In this document: positions 1 to 7,171 of the stretch, piece by piece
Numbering within the stretch: the stretch's first letter is position 1
Layout: every line of letters begins with the position of its first letter
DNA from: JBBARC01 sp040400005
GTDB taxonomy: Bacteria; Pseudomonadota; Alphaproteobacteria; Acetobacterales; Acetobacteraceae
Assembly: GCA_040400005.1 (NCBI GenBank)
Contig: JBBARC010000009.1
Span: 12,137-76,136, forward strand
Direction: 5' to 3'
DNA length: 64,000 nucleotides
The notes under the pieces: model-generated
Told to the model about the DNA's origin: nothing
Database searches by the model: none
Seen by the model: only the letters and a program-made list of their open reading frames with translations
Made by a program: the position numbers and the translations under genes

Positions 1-2
1 TG

Positions 3-1316
3 GCGCCAGAAACCGAGGCGCAGACGCGCGACTTTGTGGCTACCTGCTATACCGAGCGCAAAACACTGCGTATTTATGGCGGTGACACCAAACGCTGCCT
101 GTTGCGCGAAACGGTGGCCGATACCGCGCTGAGCGTGCGCGGGCTCAGCGGCATCTGTTTTTATTCGCCGGAAGAGCTGGTGATCTCTGCAGGGCCTGGA
201 ACCACCCTTGCCGAACTACGCGCAACCCTTGCGGCGCGCGGCCAGCGCATGGCGTTTGAGCCGCCCGATTGGACCGCTTTGCTGGGCAGTGCCGGCACAC
301 CCACCATTGGCGGGGTAATCGCCACAAATCTGTCTGGCCCTCGGCGTATCGCGCAAGGGGCGGCGCGCGATCATGTGCTGGGGTTGCGCGCCATCAATGG
401 CCGTGGCGAGGTTTTGCGCGCCGGCGGGCGGGTGCTGAAAAATGTTACCGGCCTTGATCTGTGCAAGGTTTTTACCGGCAGCCATGGCACGCTGGCGGTG
501 ATCACTGAGGTGACCCTAAAAGTGCTGCCAGCGCCACCCTGTTCGGCCAGTGTGCTGGTGCGCAACGTCGATGCCACGGGCGGTGTTGCGGCGCTGTCGG
601 CGGCTTTGGGATCACCGTTTGGGGTGAGTGGGGCTGCCTATTTGCCCGATAACGCCATTGCTGTGGTGCGGCTTGAAGATGCGGTTGATAGCGTTGCTTA
701 CCGCGGCGAAAAACTGTGCGGCCTGCTGGCGCGATTTGGCGATTCCGTGGTTTTGCCCCAGCACGACAGTGTTGCTTTGTGGTCGGAGATCACTGAGGCG
801 GCGGTTTTGCAAGCGCTGCACCACGAAGCGCTGTGGCAAGTATCGGTGCGGCCATCGCGCGGCCCGGCGGTGCTGGCGGTGATCGCGGGCGCTGGCGCCA
901 GAGGATTTTTGGATTGGGGCGGCGGGCGCGTGATGATCGCCGGGCCGGCCACGCGGGAAACCCACGATGCGGTTACTGCAGCCGCACAGGCCAGTGGCGG
1001 CGTATGGATGCTACTGCGCGGTGATAGTGCGTGGCGCCAAAATGTGGATGTGCTGCCGCCCGAACCGCCCGCGTTGCGCCAACTTTCACAGGGCCTAAAA
1101 AACAGTTTTGATCCAGCGGGAATTCTTAATTCCGGCCGGATGACCCTAGGGCAATCGGATGAAAGTAAGACTCTTCTTTTTCTGAAGAAAAAGGTAACTG
1201 CCCAGGTAGGGTCGAAGCTACACAACCCATTGAAAACATTTATGGCGACTTCGGGTTTAGGTCTGGTTTCGATACGCAAACTGCCGAAAAAGGGACAGTT
1301 TGCGTCGGTAACGTAA
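3..1316 (+). CDS. glcE: Glycolate oxidase FAD-binding subunit GlcE, 5' partial, C-terminus altered by insertions
   Basis: GlcE is the second FAD-binding subunit of the membrane-associated glycolate oxidase GlcDEF, which converts glycolate to glyoxylate. The frame is open from the first bases and already reads GlcE-like sequence (APETEAQTRDFV) before the GTG at 36, so the real start lies outside the window. The FAD (PCMH-type) fold is visible as YSPEELVISAGPGTTLAEL, GGVIATNLSGP, GGRVLKNVTG and the GSHGTLAVITEVTLKVLP block. The conserved end (FDPAGILNSGRM, about 1110-1143) is followed by codons contributed by a palindromic repeat and then by an inserted mini-element, which supplies the present stop. 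The duplicated ATGACCCT (1140-1147 and 1538-1545) suggests the gene once ended MTLE-stop at 1550-1552. The foreign tail is about 57 residues; whether it harms function is unknown. Confidence 0.9.
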   Translation, partial: APETEAQTRDFVATCYTERKTLRIYGGDTKRCLLRETVADTALSVRGLSGICFYSPEELVISAGPGTTLAELRATLAARGQRMAFEPPDWTALLGSAGTPTIGGVIATNLSGPRRIAQGAARDHVLGLRAINGRGEVLRAGGRVLKNVTGLDLCKVFTGSHGTLAVITEVTLKVLPAPPCSASVLVRNVDATGGVAALSAALGSPFGVSGAAYLPDNAIAVVRLEDAVDSVAYRGEKLCGLLARFGDSVVLPQHDSVALWSEITEAAVLQALHHEALWQVSVRPSRGPAVLAVIAGAGARGFLDWGGGRVMIAGPATRETHDAVTAAAQASGGVWMLLRGDSAWRQNVDVLPPEPPALRQLSQGLKNSFDPAGILNSGRMTLGQSDESKTLLFLKKKVTAQVGSKLHNPLKTFMATSGLGLVSIRKLPKKGQFASVT

Positions 1317-1533
1317 TGGCCTGCGCGCCGAGAGTTGAGTCTTTTGAGGCAGTTAGCGTTCTCACCCCTACCTGGGCAGTTACAGAAAAAGAAGCAAAAA
1401 GACTTTTATGACGCTGGGCCTTGATTCGCCGTGGCATGGAAGCCCCAGGCCGCGCATTACAAAAGTCTTTTTTGTTTTTTTTTCGGAAGTCAAAAAGAAA
1501 ATTATTACTTTTTTGCATTCATTCGATTGCCCT
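1148..1533. repeat. Family-1 AT-rich palindromic repeat, copy A, interrupted by a mini-IS
   Basis: The copy begins AGGGCAATCGGATGAA and ends in the inverted form, TTCATTCGATTGCCCT with slight changes. Inside are nested inverted arms (CTTCTTTTTC...GAAAAAGAAG, AAAAAGACTTTT and AAAAGTCTTTTTT) around a GC-rich centre. It is split by the element at 1194-1383. Flanking ATGACCCT at 1140-1147 and 1538-1545 looks like a target duplication, with four extra bases on the right side. Confidence 0.85.
1194..1383. mobile_element. 190-bp mini insertion element (IS66-like ends), copy 1
   Basis: The terminal inverted repeats GTAACTGCCCAGGTAGGG (1194-1211) and its complement (1366-1383) are perfect over 18 bp. 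They are flanked by the 8-bp direct repeat AGAAAAAG (1186-1193 and 1384-1391). Removing the element and one repeat restores the uninterrupted palindrome seen in other copies. The interior has no transposase frame but carries a small hairpin, ACGCAAACTG...CAGTTTGCGT, at about 1275-1305. An 8-bp duplication and GTAA-starting ends fit the IS66 family; that assignment is inferred. Confidence 0.85.
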
Positions 1534-1573
1534 GCGCATGACCCTTGAATGATTGGGGATTTTTGAGGCCGCC

Positions 1574-2881
1574 ATGCAAACCCATTTTTCCCCAGCCCAG
1601 CTGGCAGACCCCGATATTGCGGCAAGTGACCAGGTGTTACGCACCTGCGTACACTGCGGATTCTGCACGGCCACCTGCCCAACCTTTGTGTTGCTGGGCG
1701 ACGAGTTGGATAGCCCGCGCGGCCGCATTTATTTGATGAAGCAGATGCTGGAAGATGGCGGCGCGCCAAGTGCTGCCGTGGTGAAACACGTTGATCGCTG
1801 CTTATCGTGCTTATCGTGCATGACCACCTGCCCATCGGGGGTGAATTACATGCATCTGGTGGATAACGCACGGCGCCACATCGAAGATAATTTTGCCCGG
1901 CCCTGGCATGATCGGGCGTTGCGCGCGGTGCTAGCGTTTGTGCTGACCCGGCCTGCGGTGTTTCGCGTAAGCCTGCGGCTGGCGCGGATCGCCCGGTATT
2001 TAGATTTTGTGCTGCCGCGCAAAGGTGTGTTTTTCGCCCGTGTGCACGCGCTGCTGGCCTTGGCGCCAGGCACAATACCGCCCGCCCTGCCGGCCGCCAC
2101 CCACGCCGCCATTGGGCCGCGGCGCGCCCGCGTGGCCTTGCTGGCCGGCTGCGCACAAGGCGTGCTGGCGCCACATATTACCCGTGCCACAATAGGCTTG
2201 CTCACCCGCATGGGGGTGGAGGTGGTGGTGGCACCGGCGCAAACCTGCTGCGGGGCGCTGCCGCACCATATGGGCAAACAGGTGCGTGCGCGCGCCTTAG
2301 CAGAACAAAGCATTGCCGCGTGGTATCGGGAAATTTCCGGCGCGGGCCTAGATGCGATCATTATTGATACGTCCGGTTGCGGCACCACCATTAAAGACTA
2401 TGGCCATATGTTTCGTGAAAGCCCCACGCCGTTGCGTGAACAGGCGGAAACGATTGCCGGGCTGGCGCAAGATATCACGGAATTTTTGGATCATTTCGGC
2501 TACACCCCAACCCGCACCGCGCCGCCAATGCGGGTTGCCTATCATGCCGCGTGCAGCCTACAACATGGCCAGGGCGTGGTGGATGCGCCGAAAAAACTGT
2601 TGTATGCGGCAGGGTTTACTGTGGTCACGCCGCGCGATGCGCATTTATGTTGTGGGTCGGCCGGCACCTATAACATGCTGCAGCCAGAGATTTCTGCGCA
2701 ATTGCGCGACCGCAAAGTGGAAACCCTGGCGGCACTGGCACCGGATGTGATTGCGACCGGCAATATTGGCTGTTTAACCCAGCTTGGCGGGCGGGGAATT
2801 CCTGCCGTGCATACGGTAGAATTGCTGAATTGGATGGCCGGCGGGGAAATGCCCGCAGGTGTGGACGCCGGCAAAGGCTAA
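1574..2881 (+). CDS. glcF: Glycolate oxidase iron-sulfur subunit GlcF
   Basis: GlcF carries electrons from the GlcD/GlcE flavins to the membrane quinone pool. Two ferredoxin-type cysteine motifs lie near the N-terminus (CVHCGFCTATCP at about residues 24-35 and CLSCLSCMTTCPSG at about 75-88). Two CCG domains follow, with CCGALPHHMG and CCGSAGTYNM. The 435-residue length is slightly above E. coli GlcF. The ATG at 1574 is chosen because MQTHFSPAQL aligns with known GlcF starts and GAGG at 1565-1568 is well spaced; an in-frame TTG at 1553 is an alternative. The gene follows glcE after two nested insertions, so co-transcription may be weakened. Its last four bases overlap the convergent kinase gene. 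Confidence 0.93.
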   Translation: MQTHFSPAQLADPDIAASDQVLRTCVHCGFCTATCPTFVLLGDELDSPRGRIYLMKQMLEDGGAPSAAVVKHVDRCLSCLSCMTTCPSGVNYMHLVDNARRHIEDNFARPWHDRALRAVLAFVLTRPAVFRVSLRLARIARYLDFVLPRKGVFFARVHALLALAPGTIPPALPAATHAAIGPRRARVALLAGCAQGVLAPHITRATIGLLTRMGVEVVVAPAQTCCGALPHHMGKQVRARALAEQSIAAWYREISGAGLDAIIIDTSGCGTTIKDYGHMFRESPTPLREQAETIAGLAQDITEFLDHFGYTPTRTAPPMRVAYHAACSLQHGQGVVDAPKKLLYAAGFTVVTPRDAHLCCGSAGTYNMLQPEISAQLRDRKVETLAALAPDVIATGNIGCLTQLGGRGIPAVHTVELLNWMAGGEMPAGVDAGKG

Positions 2882-4185
2882 TGCCGTTTTAGCCGTATTT
2901 CCACGCACAAGCCGTGCGGCTGGGCATCGCGCAAGCTTATTGTGCCGCCATGGCTTTCAACCACGGCACGGGTGATGGACAAGCCCAAACCGTGGCCCTG
3001 CGTTTGCCCGCGCGAAGCATCGGCGCGGTAAAAAGGCTCGAACACCGCAGCTTTATCGCCATCCGATAAACCTGGCCCATGATCGGTAATGTCGATAATG
3101 GCCGTATCATCATTGCAGGCTAAAGATATTTCCGCCGACCCTGAAAATTTGATCGCATTATCCACAATATTTTCAATCGCACGGGTCAGCATAGATGGCG
3201 CACACGGCACAGTAAGATGCACCACGCCAGAAAAACGCACATCGGCACCGGCATCGATGTATCCATCGGCAATGGTTTGCAGCAGCACGGCGACATCCAC
3301 CGGGGTTTTAACAAAACCATTTTCCTGGGCGCTGATCAGCGACAGGCTGCTTTCCACGATAATCTGCATGGCTTCGATATCGCGCAGCATTTTGGCACGC
3401 AGATCGGCATCGGGGATAAGATCCACCCGCAGGCGCAGCCGGGTAAGCGGGGTGCGCAGATCGTGGCTGATGCCGGCAATCATGCGGCGCTGGTCTGTCA
3501 CAAAGCGGCGCAGGCGCAAAATCAGCCGGTTGAAACTTTCGGCCAGCCGGGAAATTTCGATGGTGCCTTCTACCGGTAAGGCAGCCGATTGGTGTTCGAC
3601 GTCGATCCTATCAGCCATTTCGGCCAGGCGCTGCAAGGGTGCTATCACCCGGCGCGAGGCAAACAAGGTGAGCACCAGGGTGGGAAACCCAATCGACAGC
3701 ACCAAGCCGGCAAGCTGCCACGGCAAAATCGCCGGCGGTGGTGGTGGTAAAGCAAAACCGCCAGGCCCGCGCACCAGGCCGAGCCACAGGGTATCATTAA
3801 CCCGAATAACCCCTTCGAGCGGATTTTTACGGGTCGGATCACAATGAATAAATGCCGGCTCGCCATGCGGCCAATGTAGAAACGGCATAAAAATGGCTGG
3901 GCGATGGGCAGGCACACAAGTGGCCGCCTCGGTTGACGATATTTCGCGTAAAGCGAGCCCCACACGGGCAGCAGCGCTCAGGATGGCAGCGCGCGAAGTT
4001 GGTTCGGCACCATAAAGCCGTGCAATGGCGGCAAGCCCCGGGCCGCGTTCTAACTGGCGCAACGGCTGCGGCTGGTGGTTAAACGCCAGCATCACCAGAC
4101 CGAAAAGCACCGCGTGGGCCGCCAACAGCGATAGCACGATCAAGCCGGTTACTTGCTGGGCCGTGCTGCGCACCGGCCAAATCAC
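2878..4185 (-). CDS. Sensor histidine kinase, EnvZ/RstB type
   Basis: This is an inner-membrane sensor kinase of 435 residues. It has a first transmembrane helix at about residues 12-34, a periplasmic segment of about 120 residues, a second helix near residues 155-178 (LPWQLAGLVLSIGFP), and then a HAMP-like linker. The H-box is ISHDLRTPLTRLRLRVDL, and the ATP-binding lid carries ENIVDNAIKFSG, DHGPGLSDGD and GHGLGLSITRAV. It starts at a GTG whose bases overlap the stop of the upstream regulator gene (GTGA), so the pair is translationally coupled. The signal is unknown. Neighbours include an iron-uptake pair upstream and glycolate oxidase genes converging from the other side, but neither link is shown by sequence. 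Confidence 0.88.
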   Translation of the reverse strand: MIWPVRSTAQQVTGLIVLSLLAAHAVLFGLVMLAFNHQPQPLRQLERGPGLAAIARLYGAEPTSRAAILSAAARVGLALREISSTEAATCVPAHRPAIFMPFLHWPHGEPAFIHCDPTRKNPLEGVIRVNDTLWLGLVRGPGGFALPPPPPAILPWQLAGLVLSIGFPTLVLTLFASRRVIAPLQRLAEMADRIDVEHQSAALPVEGTIEISRLAESFNRLILRLRRFVTDQRRMIAGISHDLRTPLTRLRLRVDLIPDADLRAKMLRDIEAMQIIVESSLSLISAQENGFVKTPVDVAVLLQTIADGYIDAGADVRFSGVVHLTVPCAPSMLTRAIENIVDNAIKFSGSAEISLACNDDTAIIDITDHGPGLSDGDKAAVFEPFYRADASRGQTQGHGLGLSITRAVVESHGGTISLRDAQPHGLCVEIRLKRH

Positions 4186-5003
4186 CCTGGTGCCACTGGG
4201 TTTGCCATTGGGGTCGCCACTGGGCTTGCCACTGGGGTCGCCACTGGGGAGCCCTCATGCGGCGCTTCGGCGTGGGCCCCAACCCGGGGCGAAAACAGAT
4301 AGCCACCATTACGCACGGTGCGGATAAAATCGGGTTCCTTGCCGTCCGGTTCAATCTTGCGGCGCAGCCGCCCGATCAACGTATCAATGCTGCGATCGAA
4401 CACCGTGGCGGGCTGGTTATGCAGATGCTGCAACAAAGCTTCGCGCGAAAGCACCTGGCGCGGGAAGCGGCAAAACACCACCAGCAAATTGAATTCGGCG
4501 CTGGTTAACGGTACCTGGGCGCCATCGGGGGCGGTCAGCAGCATGCGCGCCATATCAACAAAATACCCTTCAAACGCATAATGCATGTTGCGTTCAACGG
4601 TTTCCTCCTGGCTCATGCGCACACGGCGCAACAAGGCGCGCACACGGGCGAGCAATTCGCGCGGCGCAAACGGCTTGCACAGATAATCATCGGCGCCACT
4701 TTCTAAGCCGACAATGCGATCGGCTTCACTGCCCAGCGCCGTTAGCATCAGGATCGGCACAGTGTAGCGCGGCCGCAGGCGGCGGCAGATGGCAACCCCA
4801 TCTTCGCCGGGCAGCATGATATCGAGGATGATCAGATCGACCTGTTCGCGGGTGATAAACCGTTCCACATCGCGGCCATCGCCAGCGCGTAGCACCTCGA
4901 ACCCGCGTTCGGTTAGCATGGCGGCGATCAGGCCGGCGATATCGGCATCGTCTTCCACCACCAAAATGCGATCGCGCCGTGCCGGCCAGTTTTCTTGCGC
5001 CAC
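4182..5003 (-). CDS. OmpR-family response regulator with a tetrapeptide-repeat tail
   Basis: An N-terminal receiver domain (ILVVEDDADIAGL; phosphoacceptor Asp in LIILDIMLPGEDG; LMLTALGSEADR; Lys in YLCKPFAPREL) is joined to a C-terminal winged-helix domain (LTSAEFNLLVVFCRFP, SIDTLIGRLRRKIEP, RTVRNGGYLFSP). It is 273 residues, longer than the usual 230-245 because of a tail built from five (S/T/N)PVA-like tetrapeptides. The tail is encoded by a 12-bp tandem repeat at 4191-4250. The gene precedes its kinase with a 4-base overlap. The tail lies past the DNA-binding domain and has no known function. Confidence 0.9.
   Translation of the reverse strand: MAQENWPARRDRILVVEDDADIAGLIAAMLTERGFEVLRAGDGRDVERFITREQVDLIILDIMLPGEDGVAICRRLRPRYTVPILMLTALGSEADRIVGLESGADDYLCKPFAPRELLARVRALLRRVRMSQEETVERNMHYAFEGYFVDMARMLLTAPDGAQVPLTSAEFNLLVVFCRFPRQVLSREALLQHLHNQPATVFDRSIDTLIGRLRRKIEPDGKEPDFIRTVRNGGYLFSPRVGAHAEAPHEGSPVATPVASPVATPMANPVAPG
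4191..4250. repeat. Five 12-bp tandem repeats inside the regulator gene
   Basis: The unit TGCCACTGGGGT, with variants, repeats five times head to tail and stays in frame, giving four-residue protein repeats. Copy number could vary by replication slippage without shifting the frame. Confidence 0.9.
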
Positions 5004-5127
5004 GCTTGCTTACACTCCCAACGTCTGCCTCGCCACCTTGTCCCGTAGCACGGGAATGTGGCACCGCTGCGGCACACTGTCGCGCCTAGGTGGCGGTGTG
5101 TGCCGCTATGTTACACGGGCGGGGTGG

Positions 5128-6696
5128 CTAAAACGCGATTTCGTATTCAAACTTCCAGCGCAAAGCACCATTGGGGGCGGCATTGCTGGCACCCATCTGG
5201 TAGCCCAGCTCGTATTGAATTTTGCCAATCGGGAAGGGGCGGAAACTGCCGGCAATCACCGGGCCAACCTGCCAGCCTTGCTGATTGAAATTGCCGCCAT
5301 GGCCAACATCGTCGATCACACCGTAAATTTCTACCCCCGGCTGAAACCGCGTATCCAGCAGCAGGCGCGATTGCCAAGCCACGTCAAACCCGGTGCGCGG
5401 CGAGGCGTTGGGCCCAACCTCGCGTTCCAGAAAAATATTGGCGGTATGCAGCAGGCGATGGCCAAAGAAACCGGCAGTATCTTTTTGCACCAGTGGGCCA
5501 AACACAAAACTATTGCTGGCGCCGCGACCATGGCCTTGCGAATATTCCGCAAACGCCCCCCAATCGGCCCAATACTCACCGGATTCGGTCAACTGCCAGT
5601 AGGTTTCCAGCGTGGTGGCGGCATAATGCAGCGATCCACCCGGCGGGGCTGCGGTTTCACCTTCAATTTCAGCACGCAAAAAGCTGAACGGCGTTGCCGC
5701 CAGCGCAAAGGTATAGCTCTGGTCGCGCCCAACATCGCGCCGCGGGTCGAAAGCCAGTTCGCTGTTCTGCTCGAATTCATATTCGCCCAAATTAACCGCG
5801 GGCGAGCGCACAAATTGGTCGGCGCGGGCAGGTGGGGCTGCCAGTGGCACCAGCAGGGCTGCCAGCATAGCGGCTTTGCTAGGGTTTGACGGCGTGCCAA
5901 AGTTTAGGCGTTTAAGCAGCATCGCCAGCGCCAGAGTGCCAACATAAAACACCAGTTGAATGGGCGCGGGCCGCGCCACATACCCCACCAACGCATGCAG
6001 CACCCGGCCCAAAATACTGTTTTCTGATAATATGGCTGATGAATTCCACAGCGCATGGCCCAGCGGCGGCAGAATATCGGCCTGCACCAAAAACCCAGCC
6101 GCTTGGGCGGCCATGCCAGCGGCCAGCAACAAAATCATAATGTTGGTGACGCCAAACACCCGATGCAGCGGAATACGGGCAAGGCCAGCATAGAGCACCG
6201 CACCCAAGCCGACGGCGCCGGCAAAACCGAGGGCCGCGCCCACCGCCATGCTGGCCGCGCTAGACAAGCCCCCTTCATGGGCGATGCCGAACAGAAAAAG
6301 GGCGGTTTCCGACCCTTCGCGTAAAACCGCGGTGCCGGTGACAATGGACAGCGCCCATAACGGCTTGCTGCCGCCAGCAATGGCGCGGCCAACCGCACCG
6401 GCTTCCCGCCCCAATTGCGCGCCGTGGCGCGCCATCCATACCCCATGCCCGGTCAGCATCATGGCGGCCAGCAGCAAAATCGTCGCGTTCAGCACCTCCT
6501 GGCCCATGCCAGAAGCGGCATTGGCAATGACGCCGGCAAACCCCGCCACCAGCAAGGCACCCACGGCGCCTGCCGCAACCCCGAGCCAAACAAACAAGCG
6601 GCGGCCGGCAATACCGCGGGCGGCGGCCAGGACGATGCTGATAATCAGGCTTGCTTCCAGCGCTTCGCGGAAGACAATAATCGCAGTTTCCAACAT
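5128..6696 (-). CDS. FTR1-family iron permease fused to a beta-barrel-like C-terminal domain
   Basis: Residues 1-270 form an FTR1/EfeU-type permease, with the iron-binding motifs REALE (10-14) and REGSE (126-130) and several hydrophobic helices. FTR1 proteins usually end here. This frame continues without a stop into a stretch that looks like a signal peptide (from Met277, ending PPARA before DQF). About 230 further residues follow, rich in alternating aromatic strands and ending in phenylalanine (YEIAF), as outer-membrane barrels do. No Shine-Dalgarno site precedes the ATG for Met277 (5868), but separate initiation cannot be excluded. The gene lies two bases after the cupredoxin gene, so the two are likely one iron-regulated operon for ferrous/ferric iron import. 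The FTR1 part is certain; the barrel assignment rests on pattern only. Confidence 0.85.
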   Translation of the reverse strand: MLETAIIVFREALEASLIISIVLAAARGIAGRRLFVWLGVAAGAVGALLVAGFAGVIANAASGMGQEVLNATILLLAAMMLTGHGVWMARHGAQLGREAGAVGRAIAGGSKPLWALSIVTGTAVLREGSETALFLFGIAHEGGLSSAASMAVGAALGFAGAVGLGAVLYAGLARIPLHRVFGVTNIMILLLAAGMAAQAAGFLVQADILPPLGHALWNSSAILSENSILGRVLHALVGYVARPAPIQLVFYVGTLALAMLLKRLNFGTPSNPSKAAMLAALLVPLAAPPARADQFVRSPAVNLGEYEFEQNSELAFDPRRDVGRDQSYTFALAATPFSFLRAEIEGETAAPPGGSLHYAATTLETYWQLTESGEYWADWGAFAEYSQGHGRGASNSFVFGPLVQKDTAGFFGHRLLHTANIFLEREVGPNASPRTGFDVAWQSRLLLDTRFQPGVEIYGVIDDVGHGGNFNQQGWQVGPVIAGSFRPFPIGKIQYELGYQMGASNAAPNGALRWKFEYEIAF

Positions 6697-6697
6697 G

Positions 6698-7051
6698 TTA
6701 TTTCACCACAATGCGGCCCTGGGCCACGTCGGGGTGGAAATCGCCGAAAAACCCGTAAGTGCCGGCGGAAAGTGGCCCGACAAACACCACAATATCAGCC
6801 CCCGGCCCCACCAGTTTTTCGCGGTTAAGGTCGGTGCTTTCAAATTCTTCCGGCGTTGCATCTGCATTGTGCACAGTCACCGCCACTTTGGTGTCGGCCG
6901 GTATCACCAGGTTTGCCGGAACAAAATGGTGGTCACGGATCACCAGCTGCGCCGTAGTGGGATCAGCGAAGGCGGGGGTGGGATCAGCGAAGGCGGGGGC
7001 GCCAGCGAGTATGGCGGCAAAAACAAAACCAAAAACGCGGGGAATCGGCAT
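6698..7051 (-). CDS. Periplasmic cupredoxin-like iron-uptake protein (EfeO N-domain / FtrB-like)
   Basis: This 117-residue protein has a signal peptide (FGFVFAAILAGAPAFA) followed by one cupredoxin fold (LVIRDHHFVPANLVIPADTKV ending YGFFGDFHPDVAQGRIVVK). Such proteins work with FTR1 permeases as the iron-binding or oxidising partner in Efe- and Ftr-type systems, and the FTR1 gene follows at once. A perfect 21-bp duplication (6957-6998) repeats PAFADPT, giving two consecutive signal-peptidase-like AFA-D sites. A Fur-like palindrome lies 20 bases upstream of the start. Confidence 0.85.
   Translation of the reverse strand: MPIPRVFGFVFAAILAGAPAFADPTPAFADPTTAQLVIRDHHFVPANLVIPADTKVAVTVHNADATPEEFESTDLNREKLVGPGADIVVFVGPLSAGTYGFFGDFHPDVAQGRIVVK
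6957..6998. repeat. Two perfect 21-bp tandem repeats
   Basis: Two head-to-tail copies of a 21-base unit (GTGGGATCAGCG...) lie in the cupredoxin gene at the end of its signal peptide. They keep the frame and duplicate the cleavage region. Confidence 0.9.
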
Positions 7052-7070
7052 GGGAAAGGGGCACCGTCTA

Positions 7071-7090
7071 ATTGCGAGTAATTCTCATTA
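7071..7090 (-). promoter_or_regulatory. Fur-like operator upstream of the iron-uptake operon
   Basis: The minus strand reads TAATGAGAATTACTCGCAAT, which contains the GAGAATTA core of Fur boxes and a near-palindrome. It sits 20 bases before the cupredoxin start, where a repressor would block transcription. The match is by eye, and alphaproteobacteria may instead use Irr or RirA. Confidence 0.5.
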
Positions 7091-7111
7091 GCGGTAGCGC
7101 GTAACCCGTGC

Positions 7112-7153
7112 AAGCCCCCAGATCGCGGGGCAGCCGCGCGGCCCGGGGGGCTT
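7112..7153 (-). terminator. Stem-loop after the beta-helix gene
   Basis: The arms AAGCCCCC (7112-7119) and GGGGGCTT (7146-7153) enclose a GC-rich loop just after the stop of the beta-helix gene and before the iron operon promoter. There is no clear T tract, so termination is only likely. Confidence 0.4.
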
Positions 7154-7171
7154 ATCTGGTGGCGGTAAGGG

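Noticed and set aside
36..38. GTG at 36 as the start of glcE
   Set aside because: The frame is open upstream and encodes GlcE-like residues, so the gene begins outside the window.
4789..5889. Plus-strand frame of 366 codons
   Set aside because: It crosses the antisense of the regulator and permease genes, both with clear motifs.
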